DNA from: Ceratobasidium sp. AG-K
Taxonomy: Eukaryota; Basidiomycota; Agaricomycetes; Cantharellales; Ceratobasidiaceae
DNA length: 64,000 nucleotides
Direction: 5' to 3'
Assembly (NCBI GenBank): GCA_037039685.1
Contig: JAWNGF010000003.1
Span: forward strand, 4,686,571-4,750,570
Shown here: positions 10,801 to 23,800 of the stretch, piece by piece
How the letters are laid out: each line of letters starts with the position of its first letter
Numbering within the stretch: the stretch's first letter is position 1
The notes under the pieces: model-generated
The model's database searches: none
Seen by the model: only the letters and a program-made list of their open reading frames with translations
What the model was told of the DNA's origin: nothing
Translations under genes and position numbers: made by a program

Positions 10801-13800
10801 TGTATCATGGTCAGTAAGCGTATCAAGCAGCTCATCGAGTATGAAGTGACTCACAAATGGCGTCCATCGTGACCGGATCTAAAACCGATGGCTAAATTAA
10901 CCATAATGGAACTGCGGCCTTGGTCAATGTAACTCACCTTAATCCACAATTAGCAGGTTCAGAATGCTGATCCATGACTTCGCAATCGGAAGCGCAGTTA
11001 TGGTCTGTCCCACAATTGTGGCCACCCTTATCCTCATGTTGGCGTGGACGTAAGCAAAACAAGTAACAGGTCGAACATTTAGAGGCACAGATTTGTAGGG
11101 CGGTGCGCGACGCGTGGATTGTGTTTTTTAAGCGCTCGTGCATATTCCTAATATCATGATACTCGACTGAAAACTTTTTGACGTTGACTGAAACCCAGCG
11201 TCGAGTTTGCTCAGCTCGCTTATCGAAGGTACCATATAATCGATCCTGAAGGGCGAGAACGTAGTTATCTTCGGCGACTGTGTGCCTCCCGCTAACATGG
11301 TCATTGTGTCGGTGAATTAATGTGGTCAGGAACCCCTCGATGGCAGGCACATCCGGTTGAGTGAGCTCCTCGACGCTGTAAGGGACCCAGAAAATGTCGT
11401 CCGATACCAGATCATCGTGGGGTATCTCAAGGTCAGTGTCTATCTCCTACAAATGTGGGTTTAAACACAATAATAGCAGGAGTCACGGTTTCACCAACTT
11501 TCATCGGACCCCAAACGTCGGGGATTTGCTCTATACCGCCGTGGCCAAGAACGCCCGGTAGGTATTCCGTGATTTGTTTGGCTCGATGGGTGGCACGGGT
11601 TTCTAAATAGCAGTTAATTTAATATTAGCCTCGTACAGCGAGATTGGGGCACGATGCCTACGATCCAACGATACCCAGTCATGCGCCTAGGTCAGCAGGT
11701 CATCAATTAGTGCGAACAGTTAGGTGGTTGCTTCGAACAAGGAACCAACCATGATTTTCGCCATTAGAGTCTTTAGCATATGTAGAAATGCACCTCCTTC
11801 CTCGTGCGTTATTGGGCGTTCCTCAAGGAGTTGTCGAATGTGTTCAAACAGTGTGTAGAAGCCCTTCGTTTTGATTACTGGCCATGGCAAAATATGGAGC
11901 TGACCACGATGCAGCTTGGTGATAAAATTGTTTTCCTGATCCTCTTGAACCATATCATTGAATTTTTGGTCAAATCTGGGACATGAGCATATTTAGCTTG
12001 CTCGATTGTTGCTTTGATACAGACCACGTACTCGTTGACAATGCCATTGACGTCAGTTTTCGTCACATCCTTGATAATGACGGCAAGATCCGACTGTACG
12101 TATAGTGCCCTCAGTTAGACATCAAGAGCACGAGGGTAGCACCTAAACAAACATTGAAGAGACCGGGGTTTTGCTCCGGGTCCAGTACTGTGGCGGATGA
12201 GCGAAACCCCTAAGACACATCAACAACACTAGACTTCATGTATCGATGGGGTCAAAATTACTTTAAACAGTTTGGTGATACTCCGGGAAACTGCGAAATT
12301 GTTCCTGAAGAGAACCTGTTGCTTCGCGGTTACATGTCGCTTTGGTATAAGCACTGGAACTGAAGGCCCACCATGTTTGATATTGCAGCGTTGAACAACA
12401 CAAGGAGGGTATCCTCTTGGGGGCTGCGCTCAACCGACTGAACACCTGTGAGTGGATGTAAGTGATATGTACGATGCCTAAAAAAACCATGGCTGCGAAG
12501 CTGGCAAACCGACTAGCGTCAACTTACCTTCGAAGTCCAAAGACACCAATAAATAATCGTCAGTTGGGGTACACGACAGCCAAACACCCTCGGTCGTTCT
12601 CTTCGCGGAGCCAGCGAACGACGTATCGGCAAAATGGTTCAAACAATATGACTTTCCTAAACGATTCAAGCCAGTTAGTGGCCAACCAATGACGCATCAT
12701 TGATTTGATAGCTCTTACCAACGCTCTGCTCCCCTTAACAACAAAAGGTTAAGCCTTGTCCTCTCCAATGAGTAAAATTGAAGACTTACCCATTGAGCTT
12801 ACGACATGCACTGGCTAATATAAGTGTGTGAATGTAACCTTTTTGTCATCACAAGCTTTATTGCTCCGGTACCAACCCTGACAGCCATGTAAGACTGAAA
12901 AATCGATTCATATCCTCCGATACTCAACAGACTTATGATGGTGGAAACGCCCGCGCCGAGGAGCTGCTTGTCGAAAGCTGGGTCCAATACGCCATCTTTG
13001 AGTGGAATGAACCGGTCTTCCCTTGTAATTGCGAGCCTGGTATTCATCGCGTTATCCTGTGTATCTGCAAATGATGCAAGCCCGCATACGTACTGTACTG
13101 GAATTAAGCATAATAATTCAACGACAAACCCACCAAACTTGAAGGACGAGGCGGAGGTTTGATTTAGCACACCCAGTAACGCAAGTGCGGACCATTGCAC
13201 TGAGATTGCGAACAGCTTCCCACTGGTCGGCTTTTGAGTCGAGCGCTCAAATGTAGAAACCAGCTCAGCAAAGTATTCTTTGACCTTTGAAAAATTTTCG
13301 TTCGATCGAAACGTGATGCTCCGAGGTTTCCTCTCGGTTTCGGAGAGAGTATTCCTTGGGACCGCCGGTAGTACAGGAAAACGCGACCACACCTCGGCGT
13401 GACAGTCAATTAAGCAATTGTTAACTGTTTCCCTCTTCGAGAATTCGGGAGCTCGTTGTTTGGATCGAAAATCATACTTGGCGGACTTCTGCTTCACTTG
13501 AAGAGAAATGGAAGTAATGCCTTCCGACTGAGGGGTACTGAGAGATATGAGATACATGCGGTCGCGTCGATCGAAGGAAGTAATTATTTTGTCGGCGTTA
13601 GGGTTCACAGCTGCTGGACGGAAGCCTTTCGTCTTAGGCTTGAATGACGTCCAGTGGTAGGCCCTCAATTCAGCCAGGTGCGTATCGGCGTCCTCCGTAA
13701 CGATGAATAGACAGGAACCGTCAGGCGCCGAAAACGCATGTTGCACCAAAGCATGTATGTCTACCCGAGCGGCCCTATGAATATTCAGTGCAACGTCAGG

Positions 13801-16800
13801 AAATTGCTTCTATTGTCGGGGAGTCCCTGTGACATAGCCAATTTTCCCGCTCGTCAAGGAAAGGATGCGAGCGGAGCAGGAGGAGTCAACCAAACAAAGT
13901 TCTGCATTCCCCGGTACAATGCAGATCTTTTCGACTTGCACTGATGATTCGTACCACTCGTTCAATGGTACAACGCCACTGTTCCTCAAAGTAGAGAAGT
14001 CCTCATCAAACGTGAACCAATTAACGGTGGGATCCTATGGGGAGTATGTCTATATTTGTCTCCTACTGGGACTCCGTGTGTTCTCACCTCTGGTCCATGG
14101 CATGCCACAAGAATTCTGGTGGTTTCATCGTACGCATATACCCGGTTGAGACCCATACGACTGTGATTTAGGTTGGTTTTGGCGGCTTTGCTGTTAGTGG
14201 CGCGTTCAAGGTCGCTGTTCGAGTTCATGAATACATAAGACCTGTCATTGGAAGCTACAACAAGCAAACACTTGTCATGCATTGTGCGTATAAACCTGAT
14301 AATACATTGCGTTATGATCCTTCTGGGTGTGGGGCTGTACTTTCCTATACTCACTCGATTTTGAAACCATCTTCTAGGGCGAACTCCAATTGCGGAGCAT
14401 TCGGAATTATTGGCTGTGGGATGAATTCGTCGTCCCTTTGTGACTGGTAAATATCGTCTCGTGTCAATTCAAGAGGATGAAAGCTAAAGTGAGTCTTTTG
14501 GGGGGTTAAAGCTTGCCGAGTAGCTTTCACATCGAATGTTTTTTCTAATGTATTTTTATTATTACTAGAACTCGCTATGTAACAACCTTGTGTGCTCACC
14601 AGTAGATCCCCGGCCTCTTTTTCTCACTGTAATGCCGTTAATTATTAGCAACGGATTCCTTTCAAGAGCGTAGCATTAGCCAAAGCAAATCTTGATAGAA
14701 TTGAGAACTGCTTACTGAGGCCCGGATTCCATTGCCTTGTTCACGGCTTCCCGGAGACCCTGCCATAAGGAACCCAACTTTGAATTATGTGCCTTGTCTA
14801 TCTCTGCATCAGCTTGCTTTCGTTGAGCTGTTTGAGCGTTATTGAGCTGGCCTCCCAGAGACTCTTCAACATAACTCTCCTCTTCGCTTGAAAGGTAGGC
14901 CCGAACACTTTCAGTAGCCGCATGAGCCAAGCCAGCCAGCGCAGGATGGTCAACGACCCGATCGTTTAAGCTCTGAAGAAACTCTAGGTCGCTCGGCTCC
15001 AGCCTCCCCTTATTGTCTCGGGGGCTCGTGGGTGTGTCGGTGGAAGGGGTCCGAGTTCCCAAGTTGCTGAACCAATTGAATAGACCTCGGAGTCGAGCAT
15101 GACGCTTTTCATGATTCACTAGATTCTCAAATGGCTCTGAAGTAAGCTTTTGAACAATCCTCTCAGGGTCATCGCCAGCTCCCGGTTCGTGATTCCTCTT
15201 ATCGAGCACGTAATGGATTACAATAATCCTCGTTTTTAATTCTCGGAATTTGGCGCATTCGATAGAAGTTATTTGCTCCGCTTCTGGCTGGCAACCAGAC
15301 TGTGAAGTGGATGATGGTTGACCTACTTGAAGTATCAGTAGTACACACATTTTGGCGTGACTTCAGTACCTACCCGTACCCAGCAATCGTACTCCGTTCT
15401 CTGGCACGGGTTCAGCCATAGTACACCTATAATGCTCTCGCATTTGACATTGTAATTGTATGTACGTAAGACATACCTCCTGAATTTACGATATAATCCC
15501 CTGAAGGTATCGCGAATCCCTTGTTCAGCTTCAGCTCGACTTTCTTCCACACGAATTCGAATGCGTTCGTTTGCGTCTTTCTTATCCAAGTCACGTTTGA
15601 CTTTGGCCTCAGCCACTTGGCTATCATATTGAGCGAATATGTTTGGATACTTGTCCCGAAGACCGTGGTCTGCGAGCAAGTTGAGTTTGTAATCGTCTAG
15701 AGTAGATGCGAGAGAAACGCTATGATTGCGAGAGCTAGATCCGTGGAGTCACGGGTTAACATTGGTTTACAAGGTTGGGTCTCCCACTCAACTCACAACA
15801 TATTTTTCAAGCTCATGCTATTATACGGCCCGGAGATCGGTTCCTCGATCTTTTCGGCATCCTCGGTGTACGATACCAATAAGCCGCTTGTGGTTTCACC
15901 TCCGATTAGCTGGACCTGTTTACCAGCAAAAGACCGGGGAAAGTTAACCTATGGAGACTAAGTATTCAGCGGCGGCGAACTACGTCGACCAATAAACCTT
16001 ACCTTGAAACCTGGTTTGCCAGTAACGCTTTCTTCCTGATTCTCCACCTTATGCACACGGTAGGTACGCACACGCGTAAATATATTGTCATCTTCCTCAG
16101 TCGCAGCCAGTGCGTTAGAATTGTGAACATTTGGATTCCAATCAAATGATGTGGCCTCTTTGTCTGATATCAGGGCAACTATCTGGTCACTCAATTGCGT
16201 GAGGTATCTAGTAGGTGGTTAGTGAGTTTGAATTGCAATGCGTGGCGAAAGCTGAATACCGCATGAACGTGACACGATTCTGCTCCACCGCCGAGATGGC
16301 ATCGTCGCGCCAGGTCGTGAGTTCGGGCCAGAAGACAAGATAAGCCCGCCTAAGCAAGGCGTCTTGCTGGTTGTAATCAGGTGAAAGCACTAAATATAGA
16401 CCAGTGCGAAGGCAGAGATTAGGAGGCAATGATTGTTCAGGCTGAATCAATAATCCTGCACTAGAAGATAAGCCGATAGTGAGCCGAAACGCTAACTAGA
16501 TTCATTATACACTAGTACTCACATTTCTTCATCGATAACCCCGATCGTTTGCAAGAATTTTGCAATCTCTGGTCGAGAGCCATACACTCCAATCGGGTTG
16601 ATTCGAAGCTGCAAACAGTTGCTCAGTTGTACTGTAGCAGTGGCATGGGTAGAGGATTGATTTACCATATCGAGCAGCTTGAAATCAATAGACGAGATCG
16701 ATCGGAATGACCCAGGGAGCATCTTATTTAACAGCGATCCTAAGGACCCATGATCGATAATGATCTTCTCGACTGTTGGATACATTCAGAACTGATGAAT

Positions 16801-17461
16801 TGTTGAAAGAAATGGTCACATACCTAATCCAGTTGGTGCTGACTCATAGAGAGGTCAAGTAACCGGTACATTAGTGGTATCCTTTCAAATAGGTCGATAT
16901 CTTTTGTAGTTTTCTCGTCAGCCCCGGGGGCGGGATCACCGTTGGTCGGAGGCTGGTGGGACTCAGGGCCACTAATTCGCGATCACGGATAGGGAAAGAT
17001 TGTCAAGTCAACGAACCTCAACTACAACGTAGAATAAACACTTACGGTTGGTTAGTGCCTGTGCTTGCAGCCTGGGTAGGACTGGTACTTGTTGCCTGCG
17101 CCGTCTGGGTTTGGTTGTCTTCTAATCGAAGTAAGGCGGGGTTATAAGCATGGTCGCTCGGATCTTTTTGAATTAATGAAGTTTCAGTTGGAAGGGCACG
17201 AGACGGGAACTAGTTCGACCTCGCCTTGGTTAAAAGTTTGCTCACCATCTTCAGAAACCATATTATAATTGCTCGGCGGATCATCAAAGCTTTCCCTTAA
17301 GTTGATGAGCAGGTATCGTGGGACAATGAGCGCCGGAGAACAGATCCCAAACTATAAACCTCTACTCACGGGATCCCTAGTTCAGCTGGAGGTCGCCAAT
17401 CGGTGATCGAAGAAGGGTCCAGTGTCGGGAATCCCTCTTGTGGAGAGGGGTTGTGTTCCAT
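7899..17461 (-). CDS. Giant GTP-binding / zinc-binding / vWA-domain protein, copy A
   Basis: This is a very large multi-exon gene of about 2,500 codons by estimate. The start at 17461 gives MEHNPSPQEGFPTLD; TAA is at 7899-7901. N- to C-terminal: a short variable region; a conserved module (VEKIIIDHGSLGSLLNKMLP, then YLVFWPELTTWRDDAISAVE); a charged coiled-coil segment (about 15450-15680); a strand-rich middle (MHDKCLLVVASNDRSYVFMN). Next is a G domain with P-loop GEQSVGKS, a KRTTEGVW switch-type segment and DxxG as SLDFEG, followed by VIIKDV where the base-specificity motif is expected. A Cys/His-rich region (CASKCSTCYLFCLRP, CPIECQLCSNSCLHLGHFHG) follows. Last is a vWA domain with MIDAS DSSSSM. 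The motif order recalls dynamin-like guanylate-binding or VLIG-type GTPases; function is unknown. Copy B is a tandem paralogue. Confidence 0.8.
8960..9017 (-). other. Intron splitting the vWA MIDAS motif of copy A
   Basis: The metal-ion-dependent adhesion site DSSSS is encoded across this 58-bp intron. GATAG lies before it and CTCTTCC after it. Without splicing the motif is lost. Copy B has the equivalent intron at 21856-21909. Confidence 0.82.
12657..12718 (-). other. Intron splitting the P-loop codon run of copy A
   Basis: The P-loop GEQSVGKS is interrupted after GEQSV plus the first base of the Gly codon (phase 1). The donor is GTAAG at 12718 and the acceptor TAG precedes GAAAGTC at 12656. 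Copy B has the intron at the same codon and phase (25529-25588), so the intron predates the duplication. Confidence 0.85.
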
Positions 17462-18744
17462 GTTGAGACCAAACAATTGCTACACCGTAAATGTAAAGTG
17501 GGGGTCTCAGTCTCACAACTGGTATTAATTATACTAGCTCCGCAAAGCAAACTATTGGCGCTCAAGATAAATAAGAAGGGCCAAAGCATTTGGGCGATCT
17601 CGATGAGCGACATTCGCGCACGCGCCTGATGCAACTGGGGAAACTGATATAACGCTGCAAAATAACCTGCAAGGTAGGAGCTCCGTTTACAATGTGCCGT
17701 GGTCTCGACCTTGCCTCTATTGAGTGGATAAAAAGCCCCACGAGGTCTGTATCAGCCAGCAATTTTCGCACTAGATCAACCAACAAACCACCGAGTGCAT
17801 CTTCTCCTTTTCACGCACCATACAAAGCAAGAAAACTAGGCCGAGATTTCCGGGCGCAGTGAAATGCAATATCAGATAGGAGGCTAGTGACTTGATGAGG
17901 AAAGTGAAAGCTGTCACATGTGGGCCACCCATGTGGCAAGTGTGGCAAACGCCTAAGGCCTTGAGAGGGCGCCGGAGCCAATTTCACAAACGAAGGAAGA
18001 GCTCGTGCGGCGCGAGTGGCTAAGATTTCCATTTTTGTGGCATCAGAATATGCCGGCAAGTCTACCTAGTGACACATGGCGCTCATAGCATATCGAGCAG
18101 TCGGTTGTTCTGTGGAGTAACACCGCTTTCGACGTAGTTAAAAAAGGGTTTCGGCTCTGTCGGGCGGGTGACATGTTCTATGGGCATGACCCTTGAATAT
18201 CGGGGTTTAGAATGTAACCGCGGAAATATTCAAGCACGGAGTCCAGCTGGCGATGGTCGTCTGCTGAAACCGGAACGATATCAGGACACCACCACAAACC
18301 CAAACTCAACTCAAACAATTCCCGCTCAAGAACCCTTTGACCTGAATCAAACGATCATCGAGCAGAAAATGCACTTTTAGCAGCCTACAAAATAATACAT
18401 CTGAAGCGAATCAGCAAAAGAATTGAGCAGGAGGAAGTCGAAGGAGGCATGGACATGTTCAATTTCAAATACACGATGCTGGCTGGTGTTGGCCGCCACC
18501 CCGCCACGCCCCAGCACAATGCATATAGCTTTGACTGATTGCCGCATCAAGCCTTTATCATGGTTGTATGTTCTCAATGCAGTCACTCAAGCTTGGCAAG
18601 TACCAGAATGTAGCGGTTTCTACCAGCCCACGCCACTAGTATCGTGCAGAGCAAGGGTCTTCATCCGCAAATGAGAGTTCAAGTTAGATTGAATTTCATT
18701 ACGGTCAGTCAACAAGAAGCCTCGATTCCTTCATAAAGGTCCCA
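17462..18744. promoter_or_regulatory. 5' region of copy A, duplicated upstream of copy B
   Basis: This 1.28-kb stretch contains no confident gene. Much of it is recognisably similar to 30448-31380 upstream of copy B. Shared features include a 49-bp block at 17861-17909 and the run AATAATACATCTGAA near 18390. The duplication unit therefore included the promoter. The small frames here were not supported as genes. Confidence 0.6.
17861..17909 (-). promoter_or_regulatory. 49-bp near-invariant block upstream of copy A
   Basis: This block matches 30875-30923 upstream of copy B with only two substitutions, in otherwise diverged flanks. It sits about 400-450 bp upstream of each start codon. On the minus strand both copies read FHFPHQVTSLLSDIAF, and both substitutions are silent. 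It may therefore be a short upstream coding frame or exon rather than a protein-binding site. Confidence 0.5.
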
Positions 18745-19715
18745 CTACATCGCCGTCTGAAGCCTGCAGTGTACAAGAAAGATAAGCTTTGCGGGGGTAC
18801 AAGTCCGATTTACGCACTGATTATAACGCGACCCGATGAGCGCGGTCCTCGGCTTCTGGAGTGATTTGGCAATATTCTCAAATGCAACCGCGAGCTGGAT
18901 CTGTGAATTAAACCCGGGTAATAGGCTGAGCAAGACGAGCATTTACATTGGAGACAGCCAACTCACCGAATCCATTGTGTTCAGGTATGAACAACGTTTA
19001 TTAGCATAAGCGTGTCCCTCTTTGGCGTATTCGTTAAGAGCCACTTTTGCCATATCCCGAAGTACGCTCGAATGCGCATCCTCCCCAAATAGGAAGGTGC
19101 AGAACTGAATCGGTTTCCTATACGGACAATACTATGAGGGTTAAAATCTATGTAGGTCGAAATCTGACTCACCCCATGCGTCTCGGTTGACATAACTTCA
19201 AGACCGGTTGGTCTGAGACGTGATCTTCACCGTCTGACAAGAATATTACAACAGGAGGCCTATGAATATGCGCGTGAGTTGAGCCCTCAGGGAAATTCCA
19301 TTAATGTGTGCGTACCGCTCTCGATCCCAGTTGTTCATTATTGCATTATACGCTGTTTCGGGAGCAGTCGAAAACTCGGTTCCTCCTCTTGGACGATGCG
19401 CAATGAGCTGATTAATCAGCAGTACTCCTGAGATCGTTAGTAACAAGGGTCTATAGTATAATAAACCGAGAACTCAAAATCAGTTTACAACCTGTTCAAG
19501 TTGAGTTTTCCTTACGGTAACTTCGTGCTTGAATGTAACAATCGAATATGCATCCGTCCCCAATGGGATATTACTTCCTCGACGCTGGTTGGGGGGTACC
19601 GCAGGCTCTCGAGGCTTGAAGAACCCATGCACTGCCGAAAGGACTGCACCGTATCGGCTGTTGCAATTAGCACGAAGTCGCAAAGTTATAGGGGTTCCGG
19701 GTAACGGTACGGCGT
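18745..19715 (-). pseudogene. Truncated vWA-domain fragment of the giant GTPase family, copy C
   Basis: This is a partial copy of the 3' end of genes A and B. It preserves AVPLPGTPITLRLRANC, then GTDAYSIVTFKHE, KPIQFCTFLFGEDAHS and SQIQLAVAFENIAKSLQKPR, with stop at 18745-18747. It starts just downstream of where the MIDAS motif DSSSS should be, so the G domain, zinc region and metal site are missing. Compared with copy B, about 8 bases are lost near 19400-19425. This shifts the frame after TNDLRS, although the later part is open again in a second frame. It is best read as a dead remnant of a third tandem unit, with copy A upstream to its right-hand promoter side and copy B beyond. Confidence 0.8.
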
Positions 19716-20837
19716 TGCTCAAGGTCCGTCCGCAAAAACCGTTGGCGTTCCGGAGCGCGGGAGGGCTCTGGAGGGCTCCGTAGCCTCCCTCGGCAGGAGA
19801 AGAGATATGGCGTTTGATAGTATCCTCATAGGAGAACTAGGACTGTTTTTGCCTAGAACGTAAGCATCCATTTTCGGTGGCTGACCAATCCTTTGATAAC
19901 AAGTAATCGCCGGATCGAGACCGTCTCAACTAAGTCTGACCGTGTTTTCTGGGCAACCCGAAAAAACGCCCCTTTTTTTTGTCCTTCTCCCCTCCTATCA
20001 TTTCACATCGCTTTAGTTGGCATACATAATGGAATTTGTAGGCAGGAGACCTTATTATCGGAACTCTATACATAGCCAGTTGTAAATCTCCACTAATACA
20101 TCACGATCGAAAAAGTATGCCCCTTCCGGGCCAACATAATGCGTGTTTTGGGAAGCAGCTGAGCCGCTGCGGCAGTGTCGACAACCCTTTGTTCATCACG
20201 TGCTGACCGTCCGAGCGAGCAGTATTCTGGGAACTAGTTTTTTTGTAGTTCGTTTTTCTCAGTCAAAACTACACAGGAGGATTCAGAAAGCGATTTAGCA
20301 CAACTTGCCTGTTCCAAATTCCACAACATCGCTCTGAATGGTGTGTGAGTGCGCATTTATCAACATTTTTGACCGGAAGCTGGCGCTTTTGACTAGCGCT
20401 CAAGTTCGGTATCGATGGATCGATGACACCTTCTTTACGAGATTGAAGGGTACCATGGCCTAGTGGTTTCCTCACAGGCTCGAGTGGTGAGCGAGTATCA
20501 GACTGACCCGCCTGTGAACCATGACGTGCCAGCGAGTTCAAGTGGTGGCGGGCGGAAAGCGATTAGCCACCCCCATCAAGTCTCAAATAAGTACATAAGC
20601 ATTGGTGATTTCAAGGAGGGTTTAGGGCCAAACGGCGGAGCAAAGCCTCGGTCGAGGAAATAGAGGGCGAGAACCACCCGGAATAGCCTAGTCATGCAAG
20701 CGTCGCCGGGGACACCTCACAGAGTTACGCTCAGCACCGAGGAGCGCTTTAATCCACATGTGAGGGTCGAAGTTCAATTTGATTTCATTAATTACAGTCA
20801 GTCGATAAGACGTCCCAATTCGTTCTGAGTAGCCATG
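19716..20837. other. Spacer between pseudogene C and copy B
   Basis: This 1.1-kb stretch has no confident gene. A GC-rich segment with repeated GGAGGGCTC lies at about 19745-19795, at the truncation edge of pseudogene C. A minus-strand frame at 20269-20541 (MNSLARHGSQAGQSDTR) has no recognisable family. Confidence 0.5.
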
Positions 20838-23800
20838 TTATATTGTTATATTGCCGTTTGAAGTCTGAGTATGCGAAGGTGAGCTAGCCTTTCCGATGAT
20901 ACGAATCCGATTTACGCACCGGTTATGATGTGACCCAATGAGGGCAGCCCTTGGCTTCTGGAGAGATTTGGCAATATTCTCGAATGCGACCGCGAGTTGG
21001 ATCTGCGAGTAAAAACAGCGCAATGTACTAAGCGAGGCGAGAATTAGCGTTGGAAACAACCAACTCACCGAGTCCATTGTATTCAAGTACGAGCAACGTT
21101 TGTTAGCATCAGCGTGACCGTCTTTGGCGTATTCATCACGAGCTACTTTTGCCATATCACGGAGGACGTCTGAATGCGCCTCTTCTCCAAAAAGGAATGT
21201 GTAGAACTGGATTGGTTTCCTGTAGAGATAATCAATAGTGTAACTACACAACTCTGCGTAAACTGGAACGTGGCTTACCCCATGCGCCTAAGTTGACATA
21301 ATTTCAAAACTGGTTCGTCCGAGATATAATCTTCGCCGTCTGACAGGAATATAACAACGGGAGCCCTACGTATATGCGTGTAAGTTGAGTCCCTAGGACG
21401 ACTCCAGTATTGTATACGCACCGTTCTTTGTCCCAATTCTTCATAACCACATCATGCGCCATCTCTAGGGCGGCCGAAAACTCGGTTCCACCCCCTGGTC
21501 TATGCGCAATGAGTTTATCAATCAGCTGATCCGTGGAGCTCGTAAGATCATTAGAGATAAGGGTCTATGTTTATGGCAAGCGGAGAGCTCAAAGTCAGCA
21601 TGTCGTCTATTCGAGAAGTGCGTTTGACTGACTCTGGCTTCGTGATTGAACGTAATAACTGAATATGCATCTGTCCTCAGTGGGATGGTACTTCCTCGAG
21701 GTTGATTGGGAGGGACCGGAGGCTCCCGAGACTTCAGGAACCCGTACACCGCTGAAAGGACTGCTCCATATCGGTTATTGCAACTAGCACGAAGTCGTGA
21801 AGTAATGGGAGTCCCAGATAACGGTACGGAGCCGCCCCAAGTCATAGAGGATGAGCTACAAAAGGGTTTAATGAGGTACATGGATAGCGGAAAATCGAAG
21901 CTTGCGAACCTATCAATCATAAAAACGCTATATGCACGGTTAAAATGTGCCGGATGGGAGCTAGTTTCGGACTTACACATGATAACTTGCACCTCGGAAT
22001 GGATCATGGCATTCGGCGAACAAATGGCCATCTTGCGAGATGTATCCCGGTTTGAGGTTTGGATCCAGCTGTCGGGGAGCGTGTAGTATTCGTAGATTGC
22101 AGTAGAACGGCTTTGGGTGTGCGGTGTCTATCATTTCGAGTTATAATGTGCTGTCTCGACGGTGAGCATTTTGATTTTACCTGGGCAGAACGCGTCACTG
22201 TGGGTACGTATGCGTCGTTAGATAAATCTTAAGGGTGTTTGAGGAGAAACACTCACCACTTTTCAAACTCGGCCCTCTGGTCGGGTAGATAAGGATCTGA
22301 GGGAGTGTGGACGGTAAGCTCTTGCTTCAGATTGTACGGCCATGAATGCAGGTATGTTCTCACCTCTAAAATCTTATTACGACGATAGTGATAAAAGTTA
22401 GCAAATATGCTATAGGAAGCTTCGCCTGAACGTTGGACGTACTAGCTCGCTCCCAATATAGCTTGTGCGAAATCCAGTCCTTGGGGTCGTTTGGATGAGG
22501 CAGAATCCTATCGTGTATGTGTTGATGGTCTTGCCCTCCACACTGCTGTGGGGGCTCAGTGCGACGGCAATAATCCACGTGTACATGGCGGCCTTGTTGG
22601 GTGCAGACAACATTACAGAGCATCGTTGAGCCTCGGTCGCCAGACCCATACTTGTGACCTTGAATCTGATAGCTCTGCGATGTGGCCTCGAGTAGCCATT
22701 CCGTCTCGGTCATGGACCCATGTCTAGTATCGTGAATGCGCTCCGGGTGGCCTGTAGAGGGCGTTAATATTGAACTAATAGAATGTTGTTCAGCAGCCAC
22801 ATACCAAATGGGAGGGTGCAATAATAATTGCACCTAGGACACTTTGTTTCGCAAGTATGAACGACATTGGTTGATGTACCGTGAATATGTGGGCCTGGGT
22901 GAGTTAGTTGGCCTGGCTCGATGGGCACATTGCACGATAGCTTTTGGGCCTTTTGAGCAAAGCGGGTGTATTGGAAGCTATCGAACCTCCCGGTAAACTT
23001 CTCTACGATCTCCGATGGCTCTGTTTCAATCTGAATCACACGCAACCTTAGCCATATGCAGAATGTCATGATTAGCGCCGCCTAACCTGACAAATCCCCG
23101 GAACTTCGCACTCCTTAGTGCATCTATGTTGCTGACCACACAAGTGCAATGCGTCGGCCTCCAACCCGTGAAAATGATCCGACTGACGGCAGGTGTTTGA
23201 GCATAATTGACATCCGATTGGGCATTGAGTGCTGGCGCAAGTGTGTTGGTCGTGTTCCTGGCCCCTGTGGCGTGACCCCAGATAACTTATGGCTGTGGAC
23301 AATGCGGGCCGAATATAATACTAACCACGGTAGTTGACAAAACCCTGGACAATTATACAGTATTTCAGCCTTCGTGGGTTGCTGCTTGATAGGTTTTACG
23401 TTCTGAAGGCTGCACGGCTGGATGAAAGATAGACTTGAGTGAAGTGACTGTATATATGCGCATGAGTAAATACCATTCCGCAGTAGTGTACGGTCGCGGA
23501 GCAGAAATGATCGCCTTCATGGTCGATTTCCTGTACGAATGTGCTTAACATCCAATTCTTGACTTCATAGTTCTGAAGCCGACTGCACCTTTGCACAGAA
23601 TGTTTCGCAACCACTCTGGGCTCTGCCATTCAGCGAGCACGATTGTCCACATGTATGCTTACGAGGTTCACACCTAACATCCGGATGTATAGGAATGGCA
23701 TGATCAGTAACTAGACTAGCGCTCTGGCTCTAATCCAGAGCTTACAAATGGCGCCCGTCGTGACCCGATCTGCAATAGACAATTGAGTATCGAGGGCTGT

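Noticed and set aside
20269..20541. 90-codon minus-strand frame between pseudogene C and copy B
   Set aside because: No recognisable motif, no intron logic, and it lies in degraded spacer sequence.
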